Assembly (NCBI RefSeq): GCF_021535135.1
Contig: NZ_CP091036.1
Location: 3,596,001-3,660,000, forward strand
Source of the DNA: Antarcticibacterium sp. 1MA-6-2
GTDB taxonomy: Bacteria; Bacteroidota; Bacteroidia; Flavobacteriales; Flavobacteriaceae
DNA length: 64,000 bases
Direction: 5' to 3'
Within the stretch, counting starts at the first letter, position 1; each line of letters opens with the position of its first letter. Below, in pieces: positions 53,748 through 63,340 of the stretch. A program made the position numbers and the translations under genes. A model generated the notes under the pieces. The model was given only the letters and a program-made list of their open reading frames with translations, was not told where the DNA came from and did no database searches.

Positions 53748-56129
53748 TTATCTTATTTCGGAATTGCTGGTTGAACTCATGTAAAATTTTAATTCCCCAC
53801 CTTTTAAAATTTCCTCGTGCTGTATAAATGGTTTTTCCAGTTTCCTTCCGTTCAATTCTACTTTTTCAACAAAAACATTTTCTTCGCTCTGGTTTTCCGC
53901 AATAATCTTGAATTTCTTTCCATTCTCCAGATTAATAAGGCCTTCATTAACTGCAGGGCTTCCCAGAGCATATTCCACACTTCCGGGAGCAACCGGATAA
54001 AAACCTAAAGAACTAAAAATGTACCAGGCACTCATTTGCCCAAAATCATCATTACCTCCCAACCCGTCTGCACTCGGTTTGATATTGATCTTTTAATATC
54101 ATTCTTATTTTATCCTGAGCTTTCCAGGGAGTATTGGTCCAATTGTATAAATATGCGACGTGATGGGAGGGCTCATTTCCATGAACATAATTTCCAATAA
54201 TGCCTTCCCGCGAAATATCTTCGGTATTTGCAAAATATTTATCCGGAAGATCCATAGTAAATAACGAATCGAGGTGTTGTGAGAATTTTTCTTTACCACC
54301 CATCAATTCCATCATTTCAGCCGGAGCGTGAGGTACATATAAACTATAGTTCCAGGCATTTCCTTCAATGAATCCCTGGCCGTGAGTGTCCAGCGCATCA
54401 AATTCCTTCTTAAAGCTACCATCACTCAATTTAGGCCTCATAAATCCCGATTTTGAATCATAGACATTTCGGTAGTTTTCAGAACGCTTTATAAACTCCT
54501 TATAGATATCTTCCCTACCTAATTTTTTGGCAGCCTGTGCTATCGCCCAGTCATCATAAGCATACTCTAAAGTTTTTGAGACCGAAGCTCCATTTTTATC
54601 CTCAGGCACATATCCCATATCCATATAATACTGAAGGCCATCGTAATAGCCCGTTTTTGCTGTTTGCACCATGGCTTCTAAAGCCTTTTCCTGATCAAAA
54701 TCGGCGTTACCTTTTACAATAGCATCTGCAATAACAGATACGCTGTGGTAGCCTATCATACACCAGTTTTCATTGGCATAATGGGACCACACCGGAAGCA
54801 TAGTATGCACGCTTTGATCATAATGGGCCATCATGGACTCTACCATGTGAGCATTTCTTTTTGGCTGTAGTACATTGAAAAGAGGATGCAATGCGCGATA
54901 GGTATCCCACAGGGAGAAACTTGTATAATTTGTGAAACCTTCAGCCTTATGAATTCCCTGGTCAATCCCGCGGTATTGTCCATCTGTATCCATATATTCC
55001 GTAGGACCTAAAAAGGCGTGGTACATAGCGGTGTAGAAGTTCACCATATCCTCACGTTTATCTGTTTTAACAATAACTTTGTTAAGTTCTTTATTCCATT
55101 TGTCCCGTGCTTCTTTCTTTACCTGTTCAAAGTTCCAGTGAGGAATTTCTTTTTTCATATTTTCTAAAGCACCTTCAGCACTTACAGGAGATATTGCAAG
55201 TTTCACCTTTACCTTATCATTCACCTTCGTGTCAAAATCAAAATACATTCTAATTTTTTCTCCTGCTATTTCAGGGAAGTTACGGGATTGATCAAATTTC
55301 CTCCAGAAACCACCATACACCTGTTGGTCATATCTCTCCCGGCCGTAATTTTTAATGGGTTTGTCAAATGAAAGAGCAAAATATACTTTTCTGGTTCTGG
55401 CCCAGCCATTGGTTTGGCGGTATCCTGTCACTAAAGTATCGTTTTCTACCCTTACAAAAGTCCATACATTTTTATCATCATAATTATAAATTCCCGCTAC
55501 AAGGTCCAGGATTATGTGAGAAGTTCCGGCTTCCGGAAAAGTATACTGGTGCATCCCAACACGGCTGCTTGCCGTCAATTCTGCTTTGATGTTATAGTCT
55601 TTTAAGAGGACGCTGTAATAGCCGGGTTCCGCAGTTTCCTCCTTATGGGAGAACCTGGATCGATAGCCGCTGTCAGGATTAGTTTCAGTTCCGGGATTAA
55701 GTTTTAAATCTCCGGTAGTAGGCATAATTAAAAAATCCCCAAGATCGGAATGTCCTGTTCCGCTAAAGTGGGTATGGCTAAATCCCACAATGGTTTCATC
55801 ATCGTATTGATATCCTGCACAATATTTATAAACATCAGGATTGTATTTTCCATCTACGGCGTAAGGAATAGTATCGGTATCAGGACTTAACTGTACGCTT
55901 CCAAAAGGCACTGTCGCTCCGGGATAGGTGTGTCCCATTTTTGCAGTTCCTATGAAGGGATCTACATATTGAGCAAGGTCCTCCAGATTTTCTAATTCTA
56001 CATTATCTCCTTCTTTGGCAACAGATTTTTCGCAGCTTGTGAAGAAGGGTAATACAACAGCACAAATGCTTAAGTATAGAAGATCTTTTGAAGGGAGAGA
56101 GATTTATTTTTCAATGGGTGCAGTATCAT
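53748..56129 (-). CDS. GH92 alpha-mannosidase, lipoprotein
   Basis: GH92 signatures: YVDPFIGTAKMGHTYPGATVPFG, GFSHTHFSGTGHSDLGDFLI, NYTSFSLWDTYRALHPLFNVLQP and GNDDFGQMSAWYIFSSLGFYPVAPGS. Two breaks: ACTCGGT at 54072-54078 (plus strand; ACCGGT gives QTGADGLGGNDD) and GCTTAAGT at 56068-56075 (plus strand; minus-strand ACCGGC gives FYTGICAVVLPFF). The second matters because the short frame starting at 55938 lacks a signal. Repair moves the start to the ATG at 56129 and adds a lipoprotein signal ending FFTSC. The corrected length is 792 residues. It removes alpha-linked mannose and is convergent with the asparaginase gene. Confidence 0.88.
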
Positions 56130-56158
56130 TAAATGTTCTATTAGTCGCTTCGAGGTAA

Positions 56159-57145
56159 TTACTTTTTTAAAGGATAGGCTTCTACACCTTCATGAGTTAT
56201 AGTTACAGGCTTTATCAATCCATTTTCGTCGAAGTGCATTTCTTCAATAGAAGTCACCCTGGAGTTTCTATCGGTTTCACCAAGAGGCCTGCGATGATAA
56301 ACTATATAATATTTTTCTTCATTAGGTACTTTAATGACTGAATGATGTCCTGCTCCGGTAGCAATTTTTGGATCCTGCTGGAGAATTTTTCCAATACGTT
56401 TAAATGGCCCCATAGGGGAATCAGCAATGGCATAAGCAACGCTGTAATCTGGTCCTGTCCATCCGCCTTCAGACCACATAAAATAATATTTTCCATCTTT
56501 TACGAACATAAATGGGCCTTCCACATAATTATCAGGAGTTACTTCTTTAAAGATTTCACCATTTTCAAAGGGTACAAAGCCCGTAAAATCATCATTTAAT
56601 TTGGCAATATTGCAGTGACGCCATCCTCCGTATATGAGGTAATGCTCCCCGTCTACATCTTTAAATACAAATTGATCTATTGGTTGTGCTCCATTGTGAA
56701 ATTTATCAATAAGGGGTTTACCTATATGATCTTTATAGGGTCCTTCAGGAGTAGAAGCAACTGCAACTCCAATCCCACCTTTTTCTTCGTTGCTCTGGAT
56801 GTCGTTTGCTCCAAAGAACAGGAAGTAACGATCATCTTTCTTTATTATGGAAGGAGCCCAAACTGCCCTGTTAGCCCATTTAATTGCAGAGGTGTCCAAT
56901 ACCTTTTCATGTTTTGTCCAGTTGACAAGATCGGGAGAAGAAAAGGCATCAAAGAAAACCTGCTTCTCGTATGGAGCAGAGTAGGTTGGAAAAATCCAGT
57001 ATGTGTCGTCAAAAATAATTCCTTCAGGATCTGCATACCACCCGGGAAAAACAGGATTGTTATTACCGGAAGTTTCTGATTGGTTTTTTTGAGCTGAACA
57101 TCCTACTCCAAAAAAAAGGATAGACAAATAGAGGAGATTTTTCAT
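56159..57145 (-). CDS. GH43-like glycoside hydrolase, lipoprotein
   Basis: Intact, 328 residues. Lipobox FGVGCSAQ near residue 16. Five-bladed propeller of the GH43/62 clan with the three acidic residues in place: Asp in WYADPEG, Asp in QPIDQFVF and Glu in NYVEGPFMFV. YYFMWSEGGWTGPDYSVAYA and GHHSVIKVPNEEKYYIVYHRR follow. Family members act on arabinosides, xylosides or beta-galactosides; the substrate is unknown. It lies 29 bases upstream of the GH92 gene in the same direction, so the two may share a transcript that begins in the 57146-57488 gap. Confidence 0.87.
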   Translation of the reverse strand: MKNLLYLSILFFGVGCSAQKNQSETSGNNNPVFPGWYADPEGIIFDDTYWIFPTYSAPYEKQVFFDAFSSPDLVNWTKHEKVLDTSAIKWANRAVWAPSIIKKDDRYFLFFGANDIQSNEEKGGIGVAVASTPEGPYKDHIGKPLIDKFHNGAQPIDQFVFKDVDGEHYLIYGGWRHCNIAKLNDDFTGFVPFENGEIFKEVTPDNYVEGPFMFVKDGKYYFMWSEGGWTGPDYSVAYAIADSPMGPFKRIGKILQQDPKIATGAGHHSVIKVPNEEKYYIVYHRRPLGETDRNSRVTSIEEMHFDENGLIKPVTITHEGVEAYPLKK

Positions 57146-57291
57146 AAATAAGTTTTAAAATAAAAGCGTAAGATAGACATTCTTTTAAAAGGTTAATCGT
57201 TTTAGCTTAAATAAATTTATCAATAAATAGGTGAGAGACTGAGCAAATTAAGGAGATATTAAACTTTTTGAGAAAAAAATTAATATAAATT

Positions 57292-57321
57292 TTTGATAAT
57301 TTAAAAATAAGAGTAATATTT
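57292..57321 (+). promoter_or_regulatory. Candidate promoter of the second SusC gene
   Basis: TTTG at 57292-57295 and, 18 bases later, TAATATTT at 57314-57321, a partial match to TTTG-N18-TAnnTTTG. It lies in the ~340-base AT-rich gap between the divergent GH43 and SusC genes, which holds no other recognisable feature. Confidence 0.3.
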
Positions 57322-57488
57322 ACGTTTATAAAACTATATCGATTTAGCCTTTCCTATTTCCTGAATATTTTATTGTCCCCCTGAAACAAAATTTATAATT
57401 AAAAATGGCTAATCATTAGGAGGAAGGATATAGATGAAGATTCTGGAATTGTTTAACCTGAAATATTAATTACTTAAAATGAATATCA

Positions 57489-60400
57489 ATGAAAAAACTA
57501 TTACATGCCTTCTTGAAGAAGAGTCTTTTTCTGGTTCCTGTTTTTATGTGTTTTCTTGGAACACAACAATCATTTTCGCAGGACCAAATTGAAGTTACTG
57601 GAAATGTTACGGGTGAGGACGATTTACCGCTCCCGGGTGTTACGGTAATGGTGAAGGGTACAACCAATGGCGTTGTTACAGATTTTGATGGAAATTACAG
57701 CATAAATGCACCGGACAATTCTACCTTGGTTTTTACTTATGTAGGTTTTGCATCAAGAGAGGTTGCTGTTGATGGAGTACCGTGTAATTAATGTTGTATT
57801 AAGAGAAGACGTTTCGGCACTTGATGAAGTGGTAGTAACAGGATATGGAACTCAGGAGAAACGATCTATAACAGGCGCAATTTCCACAGTGACAAGTGAA
57901 GACCTGGAAAGGGTGCACGGTGGTGCTACGGTAAGTTCTGGTCTCGCTGGAAAACTATCGGGAGTTAACTTCCGGATGAATGATGGACGCCCAGGTGCAG
58001 GTGCGAGTATCCAGATAAGAAATATGGGAACTCCTCTATATGTTATAGATGGAATCCAGCAAGATGAAGGCCAATTCAACAACCTTGCTCCGGGAGATAT
58101 AGAAAGTCTCACCATACTTAAGGACGCCTCAGCTGCTATATATGGTGTGAGAGCGGCAAATGGAGTTGTGGTTGTTACAACTAAACGAGGAAAAAGAAAT
58201 ACTAAGAGCACGGTTACTATTAACGCTTATACAGGTTGGCAAAATTGGTCTAGATTTCCTGAGCCCGTAACTAATTCTTATGATTATGTGAGGCTACAGG
58301 CAGAAGCTGAGGTCAACCAGTTTGGATCAACAAATATAACTCAGGATGAACTTGAGAGATATAGAGTTGGAACAGAGGAAGGATATAAGTCCTTTAACTG
58401 GAAAGATTTTATTATTAAGAAGAATGCCCCGCTAACCAGTGTGCAGGTGAGCGCTTCCGGTGGTTCTGAGAATATAAATTACTATTTATCTGCTACAGAT
58501 TTGTCTCAGGAATCAGTATTAGGTGATGAATTTAGATTTGATAGGAGCAATATCCAAAGTAATGTGAATGCAAGCATTACAGATCGCTTACAGGTTGGTG
58601 TTCAAATTAATGGAAGAATTGAAACAAGGGAAAATCCGGGAATACCAGGGTTTGATGATTATTGGTTACCACGATTTGCAATCTTAAGGAACCGACCTTA
58701 CGAGCGGCCATATGCCAATGATAATCCGGAATATCTAAACGATATTGGTCATAACGAAACCAACTGGGCATTACATAATTTCGAAATAGGAGGATACAAA
58801 CTTGATACCTGGAGAGTACTTCAAAACAACTTTACTGCAGAATATGATATTCCTTATATTGAAGGGCTTGAAATAAGCGGTATGTACTCTTATTATATTG
58901 CAGATCATGTAATGGATGGGCATGAATATACCTATGAGGCTTATACTTATGATCCAGAGAGTGAAACTTATAACGTAACTGGTGGTAGTACTAACCCATG
59001 GAGAGAGCGCGAACAAAATAAAGTTATTCGTAATATATACCAGGGACAGCTACAATATAAGAGAGACTTTGGTGACCACGCCGTAGACGCTATGTTTATC
59101 GTAGAGCGGCAGGAAGCAAAATATACCCGAAATTGGGTTCATGCTGTACCGCAAACCAATACTTTACCGCTTATTTATTTTTCTGATGTGGATACTTATG
59201 ATGATAGTGAAAGTGAAGAAGCTAGAATAGGGTACATTGCAAGAATCAGTTATAATTTCAGAGATAAATATTACCTGGAACTTTCCGGAAGAAGAGATGC
59301 ATCCTGGAAATTTCATCCTGATAAAAGGGTAGGGTACTTCCCTTCTGCATCAGCAGGTTGGAGAATTACTGAAGAACCTTTTATGGAGAATCTTTTGGGG
59401 TCAGATAGTTTTCTTAATGATTTGAAAATAAGAGGATCTTATGGAGTGTTGGGAGATGATGATATTGGTATTGGAGCATTTGATTATAGAGTAGGATATA
59501 ACTACAACCAGGGGGTAGCTATTTTAGATGGTGTTCCAGTTATAGCAAGTAGGGATCGGGGTCAGCCTATTACCAATATTACATGGTTTAAAAGTAAGAT
59601 TACAGACATAGGTTTAGATGCTTATTTCTTTGACAACAAGCTCTCTGCAACTTTTGATTACTTCTACAGGTTGCGTACAGGATTAAGGGGTAGAAAATAC
59701 GATATTCTTCTTCCAAACGAATTAGGATATGGACTACCAGATGAGAATGTGAATAGTGATGCTTCTTTTGGAGTTGAAGGAGCAATAGGGTACAATGATA
59801 AAATTGGAGAAGTAACATTTAACGTTTCTGCAAATGCTTCCCTGGCCCGAAATAAATTTATTTCCTCGTATAAGCCGCGATTTAACAATTCCTGGGACCA
59901 ATACAGGAACTCCAGTGAAGACCTTATCAAAATATTTTCTGGGGGTACACTGCACTTGGGCAGTTCCAGTCTCAGGAAGAAATTGATAATTACCCGGTCA
60001 ATATTGACGGAAGAGGAAATGAAAGTCTTCTTCCCGGAGATATTATTTATGAAGACGTTAATGATGATGGAAGAATAGATGGATATGATCAGCGGCCAAT
60101 TGGTTTTAATAACTACAGTCCTCGGGTAAACATGGGATTGAGTATTTACGTTGCTTACAAAGGTTTTGACTTTTCGGCAGATTTTTCAGGAGCATCAGGA
60201 TATTCTTATAACCAGGAGTGGGAAACCAGAATACCTTTCCAAAATGGTGGAGCTTTAAATGAAATATTTTTAGATAGGTGGCATCGAGCAGATCCTTTTG
60301 ATCCAGATAGTGAATGGATACCCGGCAAATATCCTGCTTTACGTTACAATAATAGTGGGCACAGTAACTACAATAAAAATTCGACTTTCTGGTTGCATAA

Positions 60401-60626
60401 TGTTACATATTTAAGAGCGAGAACTTTAGAATTAGGATATTCTTTGCCGGAAAGTTTATTGACAAAACTTAACCTGGAAAGAGCAAGGTTCTATGTAAAT
60501 GGATACAACCTATTTTCTTTCGATAATCTAAAAGATTTTGGAATTGATCCGGAAATTTCTGATACCAACGGGTTACAGTATCCTCAGAATAAATTTGTTA
60601 ATGTGGGAGTGAATATCTCTATATAA
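57489..60626 (+). CDS. SusC/RagA-family TonB-dependent transporter (second PUL)
   Basis: Signal peptide (to SFSQ near residue 33), regulatory domain (VTGNVTGEDDLPLPGVTVMVKGTTNGVVTDFDGNYSI), TonB-box-like ALDEVVVTGYGTQEKRSITGAI, plug (NMGTPLYVIDGIQQDEG, ILKDASAAIYGVRAANGVVVVTTK) and barrel ending KFVNVGVNISI. Two breaks: 57779-57785 (ACCGTGT; ACCGGT gives DGVPVINVVLRED) and near 59935-59945 (one base missing before the G run; correction gives WGYTALGQFQSQEE). The corrected length is 1045 residues. Oligosaccharide importer with the SusD that follows. Confidence 0.9.
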
Positions 60627-60637
60627 ATTTAGAAAAA

Positions 60638-62528
60638 ATGAAAAAGCACGTAATAGTATTTTTAATAATGGCAATTATTGCCGTGGGTTGTACCTCAGAT
60701 CAGGAATTCCTGGACAGAGAACCCACAAATATCCTAACAGAGGATCAAATTTTTAGTGATCCTGAATTGCCCGTATCCATTTTGGCAGATTTGTATAATC
60801 GTTATCATGACTTCGGCAGCGTGGAACAGTGGTGGACCCTGGCAGATTTTAATCAGGCGTTCTACTCAAATCAGGGAGATTACTGGCGTTTTCAAAATCC
60901 AGAGCGGGGCTATGGAGACTGGGGTACCTGGGATTATGGCTATATAAGACATATGAACCTTTTTATTGAAAGGCTTGAAGCTTCAGAAGCACTGGACGAA
61001 GAAGATAGGAATGCTTTAATAGCAGAGACCAGGTTTCTTCGGGCTTCTTATTACTTCACACTGGTTAAACGAATGGGGGGTGTACCTCTTATAACTGAAT
61101 CCCTGACTTACGATTTTAGCGGCGATCCTACATACCTGCAAACTCCACGTTCAACTGAAGCTGAAATATATGATTTTGTTATCCAGGAGGCAGAAGAAAT
61201 TAAAGACATGTTGCCTGCTAATGCAAACAGGAAATCACGAGCTACAAAAGGGGCCGTTCTTGCAATGCAAAGTCGGGCCGCTTTATACGCTTAGTTCAAT
61301 TGCAAAGTATGGGAGTGGAACTCCCCAGGTTTCTCTTCCGGGTGGAGAAGTGGGTATTCCGGCTTCCAGAGCAGATGGATATTATCAAACCGCCCTTGAT
61401 GCAGCACAGGCTATTATTAACGGCGAAGCGGGAGCTTATTCACTTTATATGAAAAAACCAGAGCTTTCTGAAAATTTCGCGAGTATTTTCTACGATAAAT
61501 CTAACAATCCGGAAGCCATTTTTGTAGAAGATTATATGTTGCAAAGTGGAAAAGTGCATGGCTTTACTATTGCCAATCAGCCAAGGTATGGTGCAGAAGA
61601 GGAAGAGGGAGGGAGAATTAATCCATCTTTAAATCTTGTTCAGTCCTTTGAAACTATTGAAGGTGAATGTAAACCTTTACCTATAAAAGATGCCTCTGGA
61701 AATTTTATAGAATATGAGGAACCAGAGGACCTTTTTGCAGGTAGGGATGCCCGTTTACAGGGAACTGTAATAGTACCAGGCTCAACTTTCAAAGGTAGAG
61801 AAGTGGATATAATGGCCGGGATACTGCTTCCTGGTGGAGAAATCGTTTCAGGGGATGCCCGGGGTCAACAAAAAGAATTTCCAGGTTCAAACGGGCAGGA
61901 AAAGGTTGTAGGTTTTGATGGACCTGTAGATGGTCTGGAACATACTGCCCAAACTAAGTTTTACCTCAGAAAATATTTAGATCCAAAAGCGGGGTCTGGA
62001 CAACGTGGCGTTCAAAGTGACGTGTGGTTTATCAGGTATCGTTATGCAGAAGTATTATTAAACGCAGCTGAAGCAGCCTTTGAATTGGGTCAAACAGGTA
62101 TTGCTGCAGATTATATGAACCAGGTACGTTCCAGAGCAGGAATTATTACCGAACTTACTCCGGGAGACATTAATTTTGACAGAATTGCCCATGAGAGATA
62201 CGTAGAGTTTGCCTTTGAAGGTCTTTATTTCTTTGATCTAAAAAGATGGAGATTAGCCCATACTGTTCTGGATGGAACCGCTATGTCTGAAGGTGATGTG
62301 GTTGAAGATGTTTGTGATCCAACAGATAAAAATACTCAACCTTATGGTCTATGGCCATACAAAATTTACAATCCTGGGAGTGAAGATCATGAAGATTGGG
62401 TTTATGATATTGTCCTTCCCTCAAGAGTAACAGGAGCCTACCGTTTTAGGTTAGGAAATTATTATTCCGAAATAGGGCAGGATATTCTCAACAACAATCC
62501 GTTGATAGTAAGAAATCCAAATCAATAA
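60638..62528 (+). CDS. SusD/RagB-family glycan-binding lipoprotein (second PUL)
   Basis: Lipobox IAVGCTSD near residue 15, then the classic SusD pattern: FLDREPTNILTEDQIFSDPE, EDRNALIAETRFLRASYYFTLVKRMGGVPLITE, STEAEIYDFVIQEAEEI, and the C-terminal RYRYAEVLLNAAEAAFELGQ and RIAHERYVEFAFEGLYFFDLKRW. The frame breaks at 61289-61295 (GCTTAGT). GCCGGT restores RAALYAGSIAKYGSG and 629 residues. It partners the SusC 11 bases upstream. Confidence 0.92.
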
Positions 62529-62548
62529 CAGAAACAAAAAGTAAACTT

Positions 62549-63223
62549 ATGAAAACTATATATTTTATTTTATTTCTTGGAGTCATCCTGTCACTGGGAT
62601 CCTGTGAAATTGATAATTATGACGAACCGGATGCATTATTTTCCGGTCAGCTTACATATCAGGGTGAGCCTGTAAGGGTTGCAGCAGATGAGGTGAGATT
62701 TCAGCTTTGGCAAACTGGATTTGGGAATGAAGGTCCTTTAGATGTTCATGTTGCGCAGGATGGATCATTTAGTGCAGTTCTTTTTAGTGGAGAATACCTG
62801 CTGAGTCTTCTAAGTGGAGAAGGTCCATTCCAGGCAAACACTGGTGAGGAACAGATAATTATTAATGGGAATACAACTATGGATATCGAGGTAACTCCCT
62901 ATTATATGATCAGCAATGCAGCCTATAATGTTTCAGGAAATGTAGTTGAAGGATCTGCAAGTTTAAATCAAATCATTACAGGAGAAGGTGGAAGAAATGT
63001 TGAGCGGGTAACACTTTACCTTAACGACGCACAATTCGTTTCAGAAAATAGTGATGAAAATATTGCGGGAGGTGATGCAAACCTGGAAGATTTAAGTAAC
63101 CTTATGATGAGCGTTGAAATTCCAGGCGACTATGACAGGAACTATATTTTCGCCCGAATTGGAGTGAAAATAGAAGGAGTTGAAGATATGTTATTTTCTC
63201 CTGTCCAAAAATTAACTTTGTAG
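62549..63223 (+). CDS. DUF3823 SusE/F-like surface lipoprotein
   Basis: Intact, 224 residues. Lipoprotein signal with Cys near residue 19 (LSLGSCEID). DUF3823 pattern: DEPDALFSGQLTYQGEPV, VRFQLWQTGFG, VHVAQDGSFSAVLFSGEYLL, then an Ig-like second half (YNVSGNVVEGSASLNQI, VERVTLYLNDAQFVSEN). Found after susCD pairs in Bacteroidota loci, likely a surface glycan-binding accessory. It starts 20 bases after SusD. Confidence 0.85.
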   Translation: MKTIYFILFLGVILSLGSCEIDNYDEPDALFSGQLTYQGEPVRVAADEVRFQLWQTGFGNEGPLDVHVAQDGSFSAVLFSGEYLLSLLSGEGPFQANTGEEQIIINGNTTMDIEVTPYYMISNAAYNVSGNVVEGSASLNQIITGEGGRNVERVTLYLNDAQFVSENSDENIAGGDANLEDLSNLMMSVEIPGDYDRNYIFARIGVKIEGVEDMLFSPVQKLTL

Positions 63224-63248
63224 CAAGTACCCAAATATTAATCCCCTT

Positions 63249-63322
63249 AGAAGGAGTACGGTAAAATTGTTAGATAGAATTTCTAAGAAAATCTACAGAA
63301 CAAAATTATGTGTACTCCTTCT
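63249..63322. repeat. Inverted repeat between DUF3823 and GH2 genes
   Basis: An 11-bp perfect inverted repeat, AGAAGGAGTAC at 63249-63259 and GTACTCCTTCT at 63312-63322, enclosing 52 bases. It could form a long-loop hairpin or be a paired protein-binding site upstream of the GH2 gene. It is not followed by a T run, so it is not an ordinary terminator. Confidence 0.5.
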
Positions 63323-63340
63323 TAAATAAAGAATTTAAAA

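Noticed and set aside
31225-56599. Many open frames of 60-150 codons on the opposite strand of clear genes
   Set aside because: They overlap conserved coding sequence, have no family resemblance or start context, and are shadows of real genes.
752-61295. Programmed ribosomal frameshifting or genome decay as the cause of the many broken genes
   Set aside because: Breaks differ in sign and size (+1, +2, -1), affect catabolic, transport and enzyme genes alike on both strands, lack slippery sites, and are tied to one palindromic hexamer. Pseudogenisation would not spare everything except RCCGGY.
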